A stretch of 64,000 nucleotides of DNA from Enterococcus crotali. Its GTDB lineage: Bacteria; Bacillota; Bacilli; Lactobacillales; Enterococcaceae. A program made the position numbers and the translations under genes. Each line of letters starts with the position of its first letter. Position 1 is the first letter of the stretch. The stretch lies in the NCBI RefSeq assembly GCF_000633635.1, contig NZ_AYPQ01000004.1:223170-287169 (forward strand), in the 5' to 3' direction. Positions 17,820 through 26,408 of this stretch are shown in pieces. A model generated the notes under the pieces. That model searched no databases. It had not been told where the DNA came from and saw only the letters and a list, made by a program, of their open reading frames with translations.

Positions 17820-18728
17820 GTGAGAGAAATTTTACTACAGGCAATCGGGTTTTGTTTTGTCATATTTTTGGGGTATTTAATGAAACGAATGGGTTTATTG
17901 AGTAAAGCTGATGGGGGGATGTTGTCAGTTATTATTGTAAACATCACTTTGCCGGCAACGGTAATTGTTAGCTTGGCAAGTGTGGTTGTTTCAGGCACGT
18001 TATTCTTTTTATTGGTGATGGGCATTATATTGAATATCCTGGTGATTATGATCGGTAGCCGAGCAAGTAAAAAACGACCTGTCTTAGAACAGAAATTTCA
18101 GATGTACTCAATGTCAGGATATAATATTGGTAATTTTAGTTTGCCATTTATACAAGGATTTTATCCTCTGGCAGTCCCGTTTCTATTGATGTTTGATATA
18201 GGAAACAGTGTGATGTTAACGGGTGGAAGTACCTTGTTGATCGATAAAATGGTTGGCTCAAAAGAAGAGACGACTTTGAAAAAAATTATGTTATCTTTGC
18301 TTAAATCAGCCCCTTTTACTGCTTACATGATCATGCTCTTATTACGAATTGTTCAGATTGGACTACCTGTAGAAGTTTTAGGCATATTAGAGATGGTTGC
18401 TAAAGCAAATGGTTTTTTATCAATGTTTATGATTGGCTTGTATTTTGAATTACGTTTACCTAAAAAAGCACTGCATCTGGTGAAAGAAGTTTTAGTTTGG
18501 CGTTATCTATGCGGGATCTTCTTTGCTTTGCTGTTTGCTTTTGTTATTCCGTTAAGTCCGTTATTACGGGTTGTTTTAGTTGTATTGAGTGTTGCACCAA
18601 TGCCGACATTTTCGGTAATTAATAGTGTCAAAGCTGGGATGCCAGAAGAAACAGTCGGGTTTACTTCGTCTGTAAGTATCTTGATCAGTCTAGTGTTGAT
18701 GACGCTTGTGATGATGTTGATGGGATAG
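17820..18728 (+). CDS. AEC-family (auxin efflux carrier-like) transporter
   Basis: 302 residues, about ten membrane helices in two five-helix halves, as in PF03547 permeases such as malate or malonate carriers of lactic acid bacteria. Start is GTG 17820, 8 bases after GAGGAG; the overlapping ATGATG there runs straight into TGA. Single gene, ended before a terminator that belongs to the facing gene. Likely exports or exchanges a small carboxylate; substrate not determined. Confidence 0.8.
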   Translation: MREILLQAIGFCFVIFLGYLMKRMGLLSKADGGMLSVIIVNITLPATVIVSLASVVVSGTLFFLLVMGIILNILVIMIGSRASKKRPVLEQKFQMYSMSGYNIGNFSLPFIQGFYPLAVPFLLMFDIGNSVMLTGGSTLLIDKMVGSKEETTLKKIMLSLLKSAPFTAYMIMLLLRIVQIGLPVEVLGILEMVAKANGFLSMFMIGLYFELRLPKKALHLVKEVLVWRYLCGIFFALLFAFVIPLSPLLRVVLVVLSVAPMPTFSVINSVKAGMPEETVGFTSSVSILISLVLMTLVMMLMG

Positions 18729-18757
18729 CCGTGGGAAATTGATGGATAAGCTCAGAA

Positions 18758-18795
18758 TAAAAAACCAACGTTGAGGCAAAACGCAACGTTGGTCA
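18758..18795 (-). terminator. Intrinsic terminator of murE
   Basis: CCAACGTTG (18765-18773) and CAACGTTGG (18784-18792) form a 9-bp stem; read on the minus strand it is followed by TTTTTTATT. Confidence 0.85.
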
Positions 18796-18833
18796 AAGTT
18801 ATGGGAAAAGCTATAGATTGTCACTATTTTTTA

Positions 18834-20357
18834 TTAGCCTAAAATCAAGCGTTCCGCGATTTGAAAATCGCCTTCATAAGGTATATCTTCTCCGCTGACT
18901 TTTTGATATAAATCAGCCCCTTTACCAGCTAAAATCACAGCATCTGTCTGGCGGCTCATGGCTAGGGCCTCCTTGATTGCTTCACTACGGTCAACGATTA
19001 TTTCAACCGGAATATCCGTTGTGATGTAGCTTTGGATCTCTTGGCAAATACTCATTGGGTCCTCGTCTGCTGGATCATCAGTCGTTAAAATAGCGACATC
19101 TGCCAGTTCAGATAAGACTGTCCCAAAATCTTTCCGTCTTGAGATGGCCTTATTACCAGTACTGCCAATCAGGACAAGCAGGCGACCATTAGGATGTTCT
19201 TCTTTGACAAAGGTTAAAAGATTCTTTAAACTGTCATAATTGTGTGCGTAATCGACATAGATTTTGGCCCCATTTGTATTAGTTAACAACTCCATGCGAC
19301 CAGGGACGGTCGTTTCTTTAATGCCTTGTTGACAATCACTACGCGTCGCTCCAACTAAGGCGCTGGCAAGAACGGCACTTAACGCATTTCCTTTATTGAA
19401 ATCACCGCCTAAGCGTAATTGATATTCACCGGCTACAGCTAATGTATCATTTGCAGCGTTGATAGAAAAAGCTAATGAGTCATCAGGAGTTGTTTGATAG
19501 ATATAATCAGTTTCTGCTGATTGTTGATTGCCATACACGATATAAGGTACTTCCTGGAGCTCGGCCGTTTCTTTTAATAAATGAAAATAATCAGATTCGT
19601 GATTTAAGATTATCGTTTTTGAATGCTTGATCAGTTGGCGTTTACAATAAAAATAATCGTCAAATGTTGGATGTTCAATCGGGCTGATATGATCAGGTGT
19701 AATATTCAGGAAAATACCGACATCAAAGAATAAACCATACACACGATTGGTTTTATAAGCTTGCGATGAGACTTCCATAATGAAATGAGTCATATTGTTT
19801 TCAACAGCTTCAGCCATCATTTTATAAAGATCAAGAGACTCTGGTGTAGTTAAATGGGATTTGAAATAAGTCTGCCCATCTAAAGTTGAATTCATCGTAG
19901 ACAACATTGCGGTTTTTTTATTGGTGGCTTGATCTAAAATAAATTTAGTGAAATAAGCAGCGGTCGTCTTGCCTTTCGTACCAGTAAAACCGATTAATTG
20001 TAATTTATTTTGTGGATAGTCATAAAAAGCCATGCTTAAAACAGCCATCGCTTTCTTGATGTCGGTCACAATGATCCCAAGTTTCGCTGGGACGTCATCA
20101 TAAGGCTGCTCTGCTACATAAACGTCAAGACCAGCATTAACAGCTTGTTCCAAATAAGCTGCTTTGAAATTTAGTCCTTTACAGAAAAAAAGGGTCTCTT
20201 GGTTTACGGCACGGGAATCATAAGAAAGTGTGTCGAATTGTTTATCATTTAATAAAATCGGTAAGGTCAAAGACCAGCCTTCCCCTGAAATAAATTCTTT
20301 TAAAAGATGTTCTTTAAGTAAACATTCACGGATTTTTTTTAAAGAAATAGTCATCAT
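18834..20357 (-). CDS. murE: UDP-MurNAc-tripeptide synthetase, L-lysine-adding type
   Basis: Adds L-Lys to UDP-MurNAc-L-Ala-D-Glu in peptidoglycan precursor synthesis. 507 residues with the Mur-ligase ATP loop GFTGTKGKTT near residue 120, the ligase motif HLTTPESLDL, and DDPADEDPM in the C-terminal substrate domain, where DAP-adding enzymes carry DNPR. GGAGG lies upstream; ATG 20354 is an equally plausible start. Divergent from a MurJ-like flippase, the same pairing seen in streptococci. Confidence 0.9.
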   Translation of the reverse strand: MMTISLKKIRECLLKEHLLKEFISGEGWSLTLPILLNDKQFDTLSYDSRAVNQETLFFCKGLNFKAAYLEQAVNAGLDVYVAEQPYDDVPAKLGIIVTDIKKAMAVLSMAFYDYPQNKLQLIGFTGTKGKTTAAYFTKFILDQATNKKTAMLSTMNSTLDGQTYFKSHLTTPESLDLYKMMAEAVENNMTHFIMEVSSQAYKTNRVYGLFFDVGIFLNITPDHISPIEHPTFDDYFYCKRQLIKHSKTIILNHESDYFHLLKETAELQEVPYIVYGNQQSAETDYIYQTTPDDSLAFSINAANDTLAVAGEYQLRLGGDFNKGNALSAVLASALVGATRSDCQQGIKETTVPGRMELLTNTNGAKIYVDYAHNYDSLKNLLTFVKEEHPNGRLLVLIGSTGNKAISRRKDFGTVLSELADVAILTTDDPADEDPMSICQEIQSYITTDIPVEIIVDRSEAIKEALAMSRQTDAVILAGKGADLYQKVSGEDIPYEGDFQIAERLILG

Positions 20358-20800
20358 TATGCCTCCAAGCGGTATTTAAAATCTGAATGTAGTATTAGGG
20401 ATAAAAAACTTTAGAAATTCATCATACAATTTAAACGACAAAACTTCAAGACGCTTGGCTGAGTGATGAAAAAACCATTAAGAGAAAAGCCCTATTTTAT
20501 TCGTTTTGAAAAAAATAAAATAACAATCATATATATATTGTATTTAGTGGAAATAAAGAAATAAAGAAAAGATAAAGGGCGAGATTAACACTTTATTCCT
20601 TAAATATAAGCAAAAAAGAAATAGTTCCAAAGAGAGATACTCTTTGATTTTTAGATATTTTTATAATGATAACCAACGTTTTTTTAAGAAAAATACAGGC
20701 AAAATATAAATTAGTTAATTTCTTCAAGAAAGTCGTTGCATATACTTGGTTTAACAATTAAAATAAAGAAAGCATGTTTGAAGAAAGTTGGAGGAGTTAA
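20358..20800. other. AT-rich divergent intergenic region, murE / murJ-like
   Basis: No open frame with a ribosome site was found. The region is very AT-rich with poly-A stretches and must hold promoters for both flanking genes; TATAAT near 20662 is a candidate for the plus strand but lacks a convincing -35. No clear operator or RNA fold was seen. Confidence 0.6.
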
Positions 20801-22450
20801 ATGATAAATCAACCAAATCCTGCTGATCAACCGATCTTGACTAACCAAGAGAAAATGGTTAGAGGATCTGCTTGGATGACAGCTAGTAATATAATTTCTC
20901 GTTTGTTGGGTGCAGTTTATATTATTCCATGGTATGCATGGATGGGGGAGCATGCCAACGAGGCGAATAGTCTATCTTCTATGGGCTATACAGTATACGC
21001 TCTCTTTTTACTGATATCTACAGCAGGTATTCCTGCGGCTATCGCTAAACAGACTTCCTATTACAATTCACTGAATGAATATAAAATTAGCCGACAGCTT
21101 TTTTATAAAGCGCTCCAATTAATGGCTATTTTAGGGGCGATTTCAGCAATTTTAATGTTTCTTGCTGCTCCACTACTGGCAAAATGGTCAGGTGGCGGTA
21201 CCGAATTGATCCCGACGATGCGGGCATTGAGCTTAGCCGTTTTGATTTTCCCTTGTATGAGCGTTGTTCGCGGCTATTTCCAAGGAAATCAAGACATGAT
21301 GCCGTTTGCCTTATCACAAATCGTTGAACAAGTAGCGCGTGTTTTTTATATGTTATTGACGGCATTCATCATCATGAAAGTTTATGAAGGGAATTACGTC
21401 GATGCAGTAACACAATCAACACTTGCTGCATTTATCGGAATGCTTGCTAGTTTTATTGTTTTATTCTTCTATATTCGTAAACAAAAACCGATGTTCGATT
21501 ATCTTGAAGCGCATAGCGCCAATGAACATGAGGCTTCGACTCGAGACTTATTAACGGAAACGTTAAAAGAAGCAATTCCTTTTATCATTGTTGGTTCAGG
21601 TGTGACAGTCTTTAAATTAGTCGACCAATTTACCTTTTCTAATTTTATGAGTACTTTTACAACATATTCTGGTAGTCAATTACGGACACTATTTGCAATC
21701 TTTAATGCAAATCCAGACAAATTGACAATGGTCGTGATTGCTTTAGCAACATCGATTTCAGCTACTGGATTACCATTGATCACTGAGGCGATCACTTTAA
21801 AAAAATACCGCGAATTATCCAAATTGATCAGCAATAACTTACAGTTATTTATGTTTGTGATGTTACCAGCGACATTTGGTATGATCGTTTTAGCAAAACC
21901 ACTTTATACGATGTTTTACGCACCAGATGCTTTAGGCGTGTCGGTCTTGATCCAAGCATGCTTTGCAGGTTTGTTTATGGGACTGTATATGTTATCATCT
22001 ACAATGTTGATGGGAATGTATGAAAATAAAGCAGCAATCAAGTATTTTGGTTTAGGATTAGCGTTGAAGTTGCTTGTTCAATACCCAAGTGTGCGATTGT
22101 TTGAAGTATATGGACCATTGATTGCAACGATGATCGGTTTTACTTTATCTTGTGTGTTGATCATGAGGAAAATCAAAAAAGTCAGTCGTTTTAATTTTGG
22201 TTTGACTTTACGACGTGGGTTGCTGATTTTCTTGATCACATTAGTAATGATGATCGCAGCGATCGTAATGAGACAATTCTTGTACTTATTCTTAGATCCA
22301 ACAAGTAAATTCCAATCCTTTGTGATCATTCTGATCGTAGCGTCATTTGGTGGAGCCGTTTACGGCTATATCACATTGAAACTGCGCTTAGCTGATAAAT
22401 TATTAGGTGCAAAAATCGGTAAAATTCGCCGTAAATTGAAAATAAAATAG
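20801..22450 (+). CDS. MOP-family flippase, MurJ/YtgP/SpoVB-like
   Basis: 549 residues with about 14 helices and the MATE-like N-terminal signature (GSAWMTASNIISRLLGAVYIIPW in part, residues ~23-45). Members of this subfamily (YtgP/MurJ of Bacillus and streptococci) flip lipid II across the membrane. Preceded by GGAGGAG, divergent from murE, and followed by its own terminator. Lipid II rather than another polysaccharide precursor is inferred from the subfamily and the murE neighbourhood. Confidence 0.8.
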   Translation: MINQPNPADQPILTNQEKMVRGSAWMTASNIISRLLGAVYIIPWYAWMGEHANEANSLSSMGYTVYALFLLISTAGIPAAIAKQTSYYNSLNEYKISRQLFYKALQLMAILGAISAILMFLAAPLLAKWSGGGTELIPTMRALSLAVLIFPCMSVVRGYFQGNQDMMPFALSQIVEQVARVFYMLLTAFIIMKVYEGNYVDAVTQSTLAAFIGMLASFIVLFFYIRKQKPMFDYLEAHSANEHEASTRDLLTETLKEAIPFIIVGSGVTVFKLVDQFTFSNFMSTFTTYSGSQLRTLFAIFNANPDKLTMVVIALATSISATGLPLITEAITLKKYRELSKLISNNLQLFMFVMLPATFGMIVLAKPLYTMFYAPDALGVSVLIQACFAGLFMGLYMLSSTMLMGMYENKAAIKYFGLGLALKLLVQYPSVRLFEVYGPLIATMIGFTLSCVLIMRKIKKVSRFNFGLTLRRGLLIFLITLVMMIAAIVMRQFLYLFLDPTSKFQSFVIILIVASFGGAVYGYITLKLRLADKLLGAKIGKIRRKLKIK

Positions 22451-22458
22451 AAACAATC

Positions 22459-22490
22459 AAATAGCGGGACGTAAAGTTCCGCTATTTTCT
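22459..22490 (+). terminator. Intrinsic terminator after the flippase
   Basis: AATAGCGG (22460-22467) pairs with CCGCTATT (22479-22486), followed by TTCT. Confidence 0.8.
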
Positions 22491-22586
22491 CTAGGAAAAT
22501 AGTATTACTTGCACTCCAATTTGAAGTGAGATGAAACCTTGCTAGCTATAGAATATCTATCGATACGGGCTAGTCAGTCACAGCTA

Positions 22587-22632
22587 CTCTTTGAGTGCCA
22601 TCACTCTCTAAGAGCTAACGTCTTAAAGAGTG
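22587..22632 (+). promoter_or_regulatory. Possible RNA switch ahead of the pseudouridine synthase
   Basis: Three segments can pair in two exclusive ways. ACTCTTTGAG (22587-22596) can pair over 10 bases with CTTAAAGAGT (22622-22631), or CACTCTCTAAGA (22602-22613) can pair with TCTTAAAGAGTG (22621-22632) at 11 of 12 positions. The second stem ends about 14 bases before the ribosome site. Function is inference. Confidence 0.4.
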
Positions 22633-22658
22633 AAGGGCTCAACAGAAAGGAGAATTCC

Positions 22659-23381
22659 ATGCGTTTAGACAAATTTCTTTCAGAAACAGGAGTTGGCAGT
22701 CGTAAAGAAGCCAAGCTACTGTTGAAAAAAGGTTTAGTGACCGTAAATGAACAGATTATCAAAGATGGTAAATGTCAAATCAACGAAATCCAAGACATAA
22801 TCATGTTTGCTGGAGAGAAATTGACTTATCAACAATATTATTATTATATGCTGCATAAACCACAAGGCGTGATTTCAGCAACAGAAGATAAATGGGATCA
22901 AACAGTGATCGACCTACTGAGAGACGAAGACTATCGAGAGGATTTATTTCCCGTTGGTCGTTTGGATAAAGATACTGAAGGATTGCTGTTACTAACAAAC
23001 GATGGACAATTGGCTCATCGCTTATTATCTCCCAAAAAGCATGTAGATAAAGAATATTTTGCAGAAATTCAAGGGATCGTAACACAGGATGACATTCTTC
23101 AGTTTGCAGAGGGGTTTGCACTAACCAACAAGGAACTGGTCAAACCAAGTGAACTAATAATTGACTCTATAAACGAGGAAGCCGAGCAATCACGTATTCG
23201 TCTGATTATTCAAGAAGGTAAATTTCACCAAGTAAAACGTATGTTTGAAGCTGTAGATAAAAAAGTTGTCTATCTAAAACGATTGCGGATGGGAAATTTA
23301 TGGTTAGATGAAGAGCTGGAACTTGGGGAATATAGAGCTTTGACGGATAAAGAACTAGAAGGATTAAAAATGAATAATTAG
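22659..23381 (+). CDS. RsuA/RluB-type 16S/23S rRNA pseudouridine synthase
   Basis: 240 residues from ATG 22659, which follows AAAGGAG; the frame is open further upstream but without a ribosome site. An S4 RNA-binding domain occupies residues 1-60 (MRLDKFLSETGVGSRKEAK) and the catalytic Asp is in GRLDKDTEGLLLL. The family isomerises uridine in rRNA (RsuA acts at U516 of 16S in E. coli). Which position is modified here is unknown. A branched hairpin region precedes the gene. Confidence 0.85.
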   Translation: MRLDKFLSETGVGSRKEAKLLLKKGLVTVNEQIIKDGKCQINEIQDIIMFAGEKLTYQQYYYYMLHKPQGVISATEDKWDQTVIDLLRDEDYREDLFPVGRLDKDTEGLLLLTNDGQLAHRLLSPKKHVDKEYFAEIQGIVTQDDILQFAEGFALTNKELVKPSELIIDSINEEAEQSRIRLIIQEGKFHQVKRMFEAVDKKVVYLKRLRMGNLWLDEELELGEYRALTDKELEGLKMNN

Positions 23382-23450
23382 AAGTTATACCAAAACACAA
23401 GTGAGAGTGATTCCCTTATTTTGAGACGATCATTTTTACTTGTGTTTTCT

Positions 23451-23500
23451 TTGACTAGCTAGTCAAGGCGGGTATATACTTCGATTGACTAACGAGTCAA
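23451..23500 (+). promoter_or_regulatory. Promoter flanked by two TetR-type palindromes
   Basis: TTGACTAGCTAGTCAA (23451-23466) is a perfect 16-base palindrome that contains the -35 TTGACT; TATACT (23475-23480) is the -10 with an 18-base spacer. A second palindrome of the same kind, TTGACTAACGAGTCAA (23485-23500), covers the start region. TTGACTnnnnAGTCAA is typical of TetR operators. Confidence 0.75.
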
Positions 23501-23517
23501 AAAGGAGGAATAATAAA

Positions 23518-24405
23518 ATGAATGCCATTGAACTTAAAGGGTTGACTAAACTATATAAAAAACAGCCGGCTGTTGATCAAGTGGACTTAACTGTGGAAAA
23601 AGGGGAAATCTATGGTTTTATCGGTCCAAACGGTGCAGGAAAATCAACGACGATCAAAGCAATGATGAATTTTATTTATCCAGATCAAGGAACAGCTACT
23701 TTACTTGGCTTGGATAGTATCAAAGATACAAAGGAGATTCGCAAGCGGACGGGATATGTATCAAGTGATGTTCGTTTTTATCCGAATATGACCACGATTG
23801 AAGTATTAAAGTATGTTGCTGAATTTCATCAATTAAAAGATAGTAAGCAACAAATCGATTATTTTATTGAGTTATTCGATATCGATACGAAGAAGAAAAT
23901 GTCTGAATTATCTTTAGGGAATAAAAAGAAAATCGCAATCACCGCTGGAATTCTACCTAATCCAGAACTACTGATTTTAGATGAACCAACCAATGGTTTA
24001 GACCCTCTGATGCAACATCGTTTATTTGAAGAATTGGAAAAATACAATCAAAAAGGTATGACGATTTTTTTATCCAGTCATGATTTAAATGAGGTGCAAC
24101 AGCATGCACATCGAGCTGCGTTTATTCGTGAAGGAAAAATCATCACCGTACAAGATATCACAAAAGAAAAATCTTTAGGGAAAGTCATTACATTGATTGG
24201 CGACCACATTCCATTATCTTTATTTGAACAGATGGGGGCAGCAATTTTAAAACATCAAGGAAACGAGACCCGTTTGTTATATGAAGGGAATTTACATGAA
24301 GTCTTGCCGTTATTAGGTGATCCTTCGATTCAAGATTTTACGATCACAAATCCGGAGTTGGAAGATCAATTTATGGCCTTGTATGAAGGAGGGACAGTGA
24401 AATGA
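23518..24405 (+). CDS. ABC transporter ATP-binding protein
   Basis: 295 residues with Walker A GPNGAGKST, signature LSLGNKKK in place of LSGGQ, and Walker B LLILDEPTNGLDP. Start 23518 lies after AAGGAGG. Its stop overlaps the start of the permease by 4 bases (ATGA). The pair forms an exporter of the ABC-2 type, likely for a drug, peptide or lipid. Two TetR-type operators in the promoter and a tetR remnant downstream show that it was once regulated by a local repressor. Confidence 0.87.
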   Translation: MNAIELKGLTKLYKKQPAVDQVDLTVEKGEIYGFIGPNGAGKSTTIKAMMNFIYPDQGTATLLGLDSIKDTKEIRKRTGYVSSDVRFYPNMTTIEVLKYVAEFHQLKDSKQQIDYFIELFDIDTKKKMSELSLGNKKKIAITAGILPNPELLILDEPTNGLDPLMQHRLFEELEKYNQKGMTIFLSSHDLNEVQQHAHRAAFIREGKIITVQDITKEKSLGKVITLIGDHIPLSLFEQMGAAILKHQGNETRLLYEGNLHEVLPLLGDPSIQDFTITNPELEDQFMALYEGGTVK

Positions 24406-25223
24406 CCACAGCTAAAATTGAAAGCAAAGGACTTATCAAAGGACTAATTATTTGGACAATCTTATTTGCAGTGATTATTTTTGGTTTTAGCGCCGTTTAT
24501 CCTCAAATGCATAGTTCTGCTATGGAAGATCTCTTAGGGGCAAAGCTAAACGGTTTATCCCCTGCGCTTTTAAAAACCTTCAACATTCGTGTGAATGGTC
24601 AAGCAAGTTTTTTAGTTGCTTCTGGTTTCTTTGCTTATTATTTTCAATATATGTTTTTAGCAGCGTCGATTTACGCTATGATGCTCGGTAGTCAAGCACT
24701 GATCAAAGAAGAAACAGATGGCACCATTGAATTTTTATATGCGCAGCCTGTGACACGTAGAGAAATCTTAACGAGTAAATTTGTTGCGAACCTCTTTATT
24801 TTCGCTCTCTTCTGGTTGATTTCATTAATTGTTTCTGTAGGCTCAACATTAATCTATCGTCAATCAACTGATTCAGCTCAAGCAATCACACAAGAAATTA
24901 GTAAAATATTTATGCAGGAAAGCTTGATTTTGTTGTTTTTCTTAACGCTGGGCTTTTTTGTTTCAACATTTTTAAAATCAAGTAAACAAAGTACCAGTGT
25001 TTCTTTAGGGATTGTGTTCGGCTTTTATTTGATTGGGATATTCTCAGATCTGAATGATTCATTTAGTTGGGCAAAAAACATTTCTCCCACACATATGGGA
25101 ATTCCAAGTAACTTGTTGGATAAAGGATTATCTAGTGGAAATGTGCTGTTGTTGAGTATTTTGATTATTTTATTTCTTGTTGGTACGTACATGGTTTATC
25201 AACGGAAGGATCTAAAAGTCTAG
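24402..25223 (+). CDS. ABC-2 family transporter permease
   Basis: 273 residues with six predicted membrane helices and the short YAQPVTRREILTSKF segment typical of ABC-2 permeases just before helix 3. It partners the ATPase encoded immediately upstream. Its stop codon lies at the start of a decayed tetR fragment in another frame. Substrate unknown. Confidence 0.82.
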   Translation: MTTAKIESKGLIKGLIIWTILFAVIIFGFSAVYPQMHSSAMEDLLGAKLNGLSPALLKTFNIRVNGQASFLVASGFFAYYFQYMFLAASIYAMMLGSQALIKEETDGTIEFLYAQPVTRREILTSKFVANLFIFALFWLISLIVSVGSTLIYRQSTDSAQAITQEISKIFMQESLILLFFLTLGFFVSTFLKSSKQSTSVSLGIVFGFYLIGIFSDLNDSFSWAKNISPTHMGIPSNLLDKGLSSGNVLLLSILIILFLVGTYMVYQRKDLKV

Positions 25224-25378
25224 GACAAAAAATCAAGATCGCTCAACAAAAATATAGTGATCAAAAAGCGAATACAATTGAAATAGTGAAAGATGCGGAT
25301 ATTTCTAGAGAATTGATTTTTCATTATTTGGCAAAAAACAAGTGCGTTATATGGGAATTTTACAAAGAGGGTTTCTAG
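25220..25378 (+). pseudogene. Remnant of a TetR-family regulator (N-terminal part)
   Basis: A 52-codon frame without a start codon, running from the permease stop into a TAG at 25376. It reads IAQQKY...NTIEIVKDADISRELIFHYL followed by AKNK, which is the TetR helix-turn-helix layout (A..L.....TI.EI...A.IS...I.HYF..K). The ligand domain is absent. It stands where a tetR would be expected in an operon with TTGACTnnnnAGTCAA operators. Identification is by pattern only. Confidence 0.6.
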
Positions 25379-25379
25379 C

Positions 25380-25430
25380 TAATAAAGCAGCCGAAAATGA
25401 TCATCATTTTTCGGCTGCTTTATTATTTAA
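25380..25430. terminator. Bidirectional terminator, ABC exporter / nnrD
   Basis: An 18-bp stem: TAATAAAGCAGCCGAAAA (25380-25397) with its complement at 25408-25425. The nnrD stop codon lies in the loop. Confidence 0.85.
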
Positions 25431-26255
25431 CTGTTCAAATCGCTTCATGTAACATGGCAAGTGCTTGCTAATTTCAGTCGGGAGTACAACATAGTTTTCA
25501 TGCCCGAGTTCTTCTCCAATCAAACTATGTAGATAAACGGCAGCGCAAATTGCAGCTTCTTTGTCTTGAAATTGAGCTAAAAAACCAGTAACCATACCTG
25601 CTAAAGTATCACCCATACCACCAGTTGCCATAGCAGGTGTACCTAGAGGATTTTTATATTGAGCATTAGCAGTGTAAATCTCTGTACGATGGCTTTTTAG
25701 GACAATAGTTGCCCCTAATTGTTTTTGGGCTTCTTGATTTTTTGCAACGGTTTGCTTGCTGATTTTAAGTCCACTTAGCCGTTCCCATTCCATTTGATGA
25801 GGTGTGAAAACTACATGTTTTGGATGATTTAAAGAATAATGATTTTGGGAAAATAACGTAATGGCAGACCCATCGATCACGAGCCATTGTTCAGGTTTTT
25901 GTTGCTGCAACACGTTTTCTAAAAGCTGCTGACTATGAGTATCCAAACCCAAACCAGGTCCAATCAAGATCACGTCTGCTGTATCTAATAAATCATCGAA
26001 TTCTTGCGTAAGTGTCCAATCGAGGACCATCGCCTCAGGTAAGCGAGCATGAAGAGATGTTCGGTTTTTTGCTGCTGTAATGACGGAAGTTAAACCGCAT
26101 CCTGCTTTGACACAGGCTTCTGCACTCATGATGATCGCACCACCATACAATTCATTTCCACCAATCAAAACGGATCGTCCAAAGGTTCCTTTATGGGAAT
26201 GTTGTGGACGAGAGTGGATCACCGCAGTCAGATTTTTTTGTGAGAGTTCTTTCAT
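25404..26255 (-). CDS. nnrD: ADP-dependent NAD(P)H-hydrate dehydratase
   Basis: Repairs hydrated NADH/NADPH (NADHX) using ADP. 283 residues of the YjeF C-terminal (ribokinase-like) domain: KGTFGRSVLIGG, VITAAKN, LIGPGLG, VFTPHQMEWERL and the catalytic NPLGTPAMATGGMGDTL stretch. No epimerase domain is fused. Start 26255 follows AGGTG; ATG 26315 lies upstream of that site. Single gene facing the ABC exporter. Confidence 0.88.
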   Translation of the reverse strand: MKELSQKNLTAVIHSRPQHSHKGTFGRSVLIGGNELYGGAIIMSAEACVKAGCGLTSVITAAKNRTSLHARLPEAMVLDWTLTQEFDDLLDTADVILIGPGLGLDTHSQQLLENVLQQQKPEQWLVIDGSAITLFSQNHYSLNHPKHVVFTPHQMEWERLSGLKISKQTVAKNQEAQKQLGATIVLKSHRTEIYTANAQYKNPLGTPAMATGGMGDTLAGMVTGFLAQFQDKEAAICAAVYLHSLIGEELGHENYVVLPTEISKHLPCYMKRFEQLNNKAAEK

Positions 26256-26408
26256 TGTTAGGCACCTTCTCGAGGGATTTACCTTCAGTATAAATCTGTT
26301 TCCAATCAAGCGCAAAATATTACGGGAAAAAACTGTTCCCGCCTTTTTCTTTTAAGCGAGTTAGTGGTATGATGGGAAGGTAGAATAATGAATTGGAGTG
26401 ACTAAAAA

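Noticed and set aside
22539-22658. N-terminal extension of the RsuA-type enzyme
   Set aside because: The frame is open by chance; it crosses the hairpin region and lacks a ribosome site, and the S4 domain begins at ATG 22659.
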